DNA from: Candidatus Helarchaeota archaeon | Lineage (GTDB): Archaea > Asgardarchaeota > Lokiarchaeia > Helarchaeales > HEL-GB-A | Assembly (NCBI GenBank): GCA_013375405.1 | Contig: JABXJU010000166.1 | Span: 1 to 10,052, forward strand | DNA: 10,052 bases | Reading direction: 5' to 3' | In this document: positions 7,730-10,052 of the stretch, piece by piece | Layout of the letters: each line of letters begins with the position of its first letter | How positions within the stretch are numbered: the first letter of the stretch is position 1 | Position numbers and translations under genes: made by a program | The notes under the pieces: generated by a model | The model's input: only the letters and a program-made list of their open reading frames with translations | Told to the model about the DNA's origin: nothing | Databases searched by the model: none

Positions 7730-7742
7730 CACCTGAAAAAAA
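7730..7742 (-). promoter_or_regulatory. Ribosome binding site of cysS preceded by a T7 tract
   Basis: Between tRNA-Cys and cysS the minus strand reads seven T residues (7742-7736) followed by CAGGTG. The AGGTG (7734-7730) is a good Shine-Dalgarno match at proper spacing. The T-run is the kind of sequence where archaeal polymerase pauses or stops, so it may set how much tRNA transcript reads through into cysS. Confidence 0.5.
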
Positions 7743-7749
7743 TAGGTAA

Positions 7750-7836
7750 AGCCGGCGGAGGGACTTGAACCCTCATAATACGGCTATCTTCAACTAAACT
7801 GCAGGCCGCCACCTATCCATTTCGGTACACGCCGGC
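7750..7836 (-). tRNA. tRNA-Cys(GCA) with a 13-nt intron
   Basis: The minus strand folds as a tRNA. Acceptor stem GCCGGCG/CGCCGGC is fully paired. The T-arm is GAGGG-TTCAAGT-CCCTC. The anticodon stem GCGGC/GCCGT encloses a loop CTGCAGA once 13 intron bases are removed. The anticodon is GCA (7802-7800). The D-arm is short (ACC/GGT plus a T-G pair) with GG in the loop. The base after the acceptor stem is T at 7750, giving discriminator U73, the main identity base for CysRS. CCA is not encoded; the bases after T73 are TTACC. The mature length is 74 nt before CCA addition. The gene is placed immediately before cysS. Confidence 0.93.
7786..7798 (-). other. tRNA-Cys intron (13 nt) between positions 37 and 38
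   Basis: The intron TTTAGTTGAAGAT interrupts the anticodon loop after G37, the standard archaeal site. A relaxed bulge-helix-bulge can be drawn: loop bases 32-35 (CTGC) face intron bases 8-11 (GAAG), giving three of four pairs with one G-A mismatch. The flanking 3-nt bulges are A36-G37-T1 and A12-T13-A38. This is the form cut by the archaeal splicing endonuclease. Confidence 0.8.
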
Positions 7837-7876
7837 ATACTTCTCGGCTATCTAACAATTATTCTTTAATTTTTTT

Positions 7877-7927
7877 AATTAAAACTTTTAGGTAATTTTT
7901 ACAAAATTAAAACTTTTAGGTAATTTT
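7877..7927. repeat. Two tandem copies of a 23-bp AT-rich direct repeat (period 28)
   Basis: A 23-bp unit (AATTAAAACTTTTAGG plus TAATTTT) occurs at 7877-7899 and again, identical, at 7905-7927. It lies between the upstream gene's stop and tRNA-Cys; the second copy overlaps the stop codon by two bases. It may be part of the tRNA-Cys/cysS promoter (TATA-like AATTAAAAAAATTAAAG on the minus strand, around 7863-7879), a protein-binding site, or a simple local duplication. Confidence 0.85.
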
Positions 7928-8909
7928 AATAAAAAAAAGTACGAATATTAGGCTCAAATAATTCTCGATATTCCTCATCTCGAAAACCCTTGCAACACGG
8001 GGCTAGTGGACATTTTTGTTTGCAATTAATTTTAAGTTCTACCATTAATTGACAAGTAGAATGATGAAGATAATTTTCACATAGCGGATTTTTCGAATGA
8101 ATGCAATGTGTTCGCCCTAGGACCCAAAAAAAATCGTCGAGATCCCTAAAGTTAAATTTTTTATTTTTAAGCAATTCTTTAAAAGCAATACGAATTGCCT
8201 CTCGTAATTTTAAATCTTCAGAAAGCGTGAATGGTTTTTCTTCCCGAAGGCGGCTTTTAATATCTTCATCTTTAATCTCTAGAATCCCAGTTCGGAGCGC
8301 AATTCGGGTTAAATGATTATCTACAGGTAGATTCAAATTTTCTAGGTCTTGAATATCAAGTACCCCACGTCCTGTCAGGAATTTTATCCATAAATAAGAT
8401 TTTTTACTCACAGGATCGCTATACGCTTTAAAATCTTTTAATATCTGAAGTAATCCATTTCCATCCTCTCGTATTAAATACCCCTCACATCGTTGAACTA
8501 ATTCTAGGGATGAGTTAAATCCCAATTTGAGTAAATTTTTCCCAGAATCTCGTAATAGTTCAGCTCGTTCTTGAGGATGATAAATGATTACTCTTTTCCC
8601 ATTCTTTGTAATACTCAACCAATTTATTACTTCGTCATCTGAAATTTGCTGAAAATATTTAGCGGTGAAGAAATCTGGATTCTCTTTCAATTTTTGGATA
8701 GCTAATGCATACAGTAGATCTGCACCATGAAAAAAGTTCCTATCAATTTTTCCTTCGAAATGGCCCTCAGGCGTTGAGGTTCTATAATCAATGGAGACAA
8801 TAAAAAAATAAAAATCAGCAACGACTTCCGAAGAAGCTAGTTCCGGTGGATCTAAATATGGATTTAGATAAGTGAATGGTAAATATTGTAAATGTGCTAA
8901 TTCCTTCAT
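7926..8909 (-). CDS. HhH-GPD / Qng1-like base-releasing enzyme-like protein with C-terminal cysteine cluster
   Basis: 327 residues; not confidently named. Residues 196-208 (PVDNHLTRIALRT) resemble the catalytic-Asp segment of HhH-GPD DNA glycosylases (VDxHvxRvxxRLG). The overall order also resembles the queuosine-5'-phosphate glycosidase Qng1/DUF2419, which has a DNA-glycosylase-like fold: FIVSIDYRT (36-44), HGADLLYALAIQKLKEN (61-77), a YFQQISDDEV helix (85-94), an ERAELLRDSGKNLLK segment (114-128), then the Asp segment. No clear HhH lysine motif is present. The C-terminus carries Cys269, 277, 286, 296, 300, 305 and 306, which could bind an Fe-S cluster or zinc, but spacing differs from the C-x6-C-x2-C-x5-C of Nth/MutY. 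Start is the ATG at 8909. The frame stays open 22 codons further upstream but has no ATG, GTG or TTG there. No strong ribosome site is seen. Confidence 0.5.
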   Translation of the reverse strand: MKELAHLQYLPFTYLNPYLDPPELASSEVVADFYFFIVSIDYRTSTPEGHFEGKIDRNFFHGADLLYALAIQKLKENPDFFTAKYFQQISDDEVINWLSITKNGKRVIIYHPQERAELLRDSGKNLLKLGFNSSLELVQRCEGYLIREDGNGLLQILKDFKAYSDPVSKKSYLWIKFLTGRGVLDIQDLENLNLPVDNHLTRIALRTGILEIKDEDIKSRLREEKPFTLSEDLKLREAIRIAFKELLKNKKFNFRDLDDFFWVLGRTHCIHSKNPLCENYLHHSTCQLMVELKINCKQKCPLAPCCKGFRDEEYRELFEPNIRTFFY

Positions 8910-9052
8910 TAATTTCTTTATTTGATTTTGATCGATATCTATCTTAATTCCAAATCCCTCTATTCTCTCATTTTAAAAAGATGAACATCTAATAACCTTT
9001 TAATATTTACTAATCAAGTTATAATAATTAAACTTCTATGTGGACAGGAATT
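8910..9052. promoter_or_regulatory. Divergent promoter region between the HhH-like gene and alaS
   Basis: The 143-nt gap is AT-rich and must hold both promoters. For alaS, TTTTAATATTT at 8998-9008 and TTATAATAATT at 9019-9029 are TATA-like. A near-palindrome AGATG-AA-CATCT lies at 8979-8990 and could be an operator. AGGAA at 9046-9050 is very close to the alaS ATG at 9053. Confidence 0.4.
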
Positions 9053-10052
9053 ATGCTTGATAAGAAAGACTTACGGAAAATTTTCGGACGAGCCGCATAT
9101 GAAGTCCAGTTATTCAAAGAGAAGGATTTCATCAGGAAACAATGCCCTCATTGTGGCACTTTTTTCTGGACTTTAAACCCAGATCGAAAAGATTGTGGCG
9201 ATACAAATTGTATTGGTGGATATACATTCATTGGGAAAGGTTCTGGTAAATCGTGGGATTTTCATGATACAGTAAAGAATTGGTGCAAGTTTTTTGAAGA
9301 TGAAGGGCATACTCGGATAACTGAATACTCCACAGTAGCGCGATGGCGCGACGATATCGAATTCACTATAGCATCTATTGCATGTTTTCAACCGAATGTA
9401 TTAAATGGGACCATCAAACCTCCCGCAAATCCATTGGTTCTTCCCCAGCCGTGTATTCGGTTTGGCGGAAAAGGATTTAATGACATTGACAATGTGGGGC
9501 GTACAGGTCGCCATCTTACGTCCTTTATCATGGGAGGACAGCATGCTTTTAACTCTAAAAAGCTTGGATACAAAGGATATTGGATGGACAGATGTATAGA
9601 ACTTGATTTTCAGTTTTTAACCCAAGTTTTAGCGATTCCAGAATCCAAGATTACGCTTCGAGAGGATATTTGGCTTGGAGGTGGAAACTTTGGCCCTTGT
9701 CTGGAATCTTTTTGTGATGGTCTAGAAATTGTTAATAGCGTCTTTATGCAGTATGAAGTCCTACCAGATGATTCCCATCGTCAAATGGAAATGACAGTGG
9801 TAGATGTCGGATGGGGTGTTGAACGTATTGGCTGGTACGCAACAGGAACCCCCTCAGTTTATGAAGCGACGTTTGGTCCAGTTTTAACTAAAATGAAAAA
9901 AACTGTGGGACTTAAATTAGACACAGATTTATTGAATAAATATTACGTTCTTTCTGGTTTATTAAATGTTGATGAAGTTGATATCAAGGTCGAACGCCAG
10001 AAAGTCGCTCAGAAAATCGGTATTGATTATCACGAATTAGAGAGAGTTTTAG
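9053..10052 (+). CDS. alaS: Alanyl-tRNA synthetase, archaeal type (N-terminal part; runs off the window)
   Basis: Class II synthetase that charges tRNA-Ala. About 333 residues are visible and the frame is still open at the last base. An N-terminal archaeal zinc module has Cys31, Cys34, Cys48 and Cys53 (QCPHCG and DCGDTNC). Then come a motif-2-like region (TVARWRDDIEF), RFGGKGFNDIDNVGRTGRH, GGGNFGPCLESF followed by GLEIVNSVFMQY, and the motif 3 segment VGWGVERIGWY. These are signature blocks of archaeal AlaRS; bacterial AlaRS lacks the N-terminal zinc module. The editing and C-Ala domains lie outside the window. Start is uncertain: an in-frame ATG at 9038 would add MWTGI. I chose 9053 because it fits the usual start of the family, but a short-leader or leaderless mRNA from 9038 is possible. 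Confidence 0.93.
   Translation, partial: MLDKKDLRKIFGRAAYEVQLFKEKDFIRKQCPHCGTFFWTLNPDRKDCGDTNCIGGYTFIGKGSGKSWDFHDTVKNWCKFFEDEGHTRITEYSTVARWRDDIEFTIASIACFQPNVLNGTIKPPANPLVLPQPCIRFGGKGFNDIDNVGRTGRHLTSFIMGGQHAFNSKKLGYKGYWMDRCIELDFQFLTQVLAIPESKITLREDIWLGGGNFGPCLESFCDGLEIVNSVFMQYEVLPDDSHRQMEMTVVDVGWGVERIGWYATGTPSVYEATFGPVLTKMKKTVGLKLDTDLLNKYYVLSGLLNVDEVDIKVERQKVAQKIGIDYHELERVL

Noticed and set aside
7877..7927. Start of a CRISPR array
   Set aside because: Only two copies with a 5-bp gap; too short a spacer, no further units and no cas genes.
9173..9599. Open frames on both strands within the alaS region (9173-9391 minus, 9388-9573 minus, 9405-9599 plus)
   Set aside because: All overlap the archaeal AlaRS frame, which is unambiguous by its motifs and is open to the window end.

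Overview
The window looks like a piece of an archaeal chromosome, most likely from an Asgard archaeon (Promethearchaeati). Archaeal signs are: an AlaRS of the archaeal type with an N-terminal zinc module; a tRNA-Cys(GCA) with a short intron at the canonical 37/38 site and no encoded CCA; an archaeal-type C-terminal domain on LeuRS; and TATA-like promoter elements in an AT-rich background. The Asgard hint comes from a Rab/Ras-like small GTPase next to a degenerate GTPase paralogue and a longin-type protein, all on one strand. The placement is inferred from gene content; no phylogeny was run.

Layout. 1-647 (+) is the 3' part of a uroporphyrinogen-decarboxylase-family (UroD/corrinoid methyltransferase-like) gene. 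648-921 is a gap that may hold a worn transposase scrap and the leuS promoter. 922-3720 (+) is leuS, with a bacterial-type core and an archaeal-type C-terminus. It converges on a long minus-strand block. Read in the transcription direction, that block is: a base-excision-like (HhH-GPD / Qng1-like) protein with a C-terminal cysteine cluster (8909-7926); intron-containing tRNA-Cys (7836-7750); cysS (7721-6309); a longin plus three-winged-helix protein (6228-5182); a pseudo-GTPase (5126-4584); and an intact Rab-like GTPase (4570-3749). At the right edge alaS (9053 onward, +) is transcribed divergently and runs off the window.

How the genes fit together. Translation dominates: three aminoacyl-tRNA synthetases (Leu, Cys, Ala) and the tRNA charged by one of them. 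The tRNA-Cys gene lies 28 nt before the cysS start, too close for an ordinary separate promoter, so enzyme and substrate are probably made from one precursor RNA. The most novel-looking part is the three-gene GTPase module: an active GTPase, a pseudo-GTPase that kept the fold but lost all nucleotide-binding motifs, and a longin protein whose C-terminal half has three repeated DG-containing helix-turn-helix-like units. Longin and pseudo-GTPase proteins are typical partners or regulators of small GTPases in eukaryotes, so this could be a self-contained archaeal GTPase switch. That function is inference from gene neighbourhood and sequence motifs.
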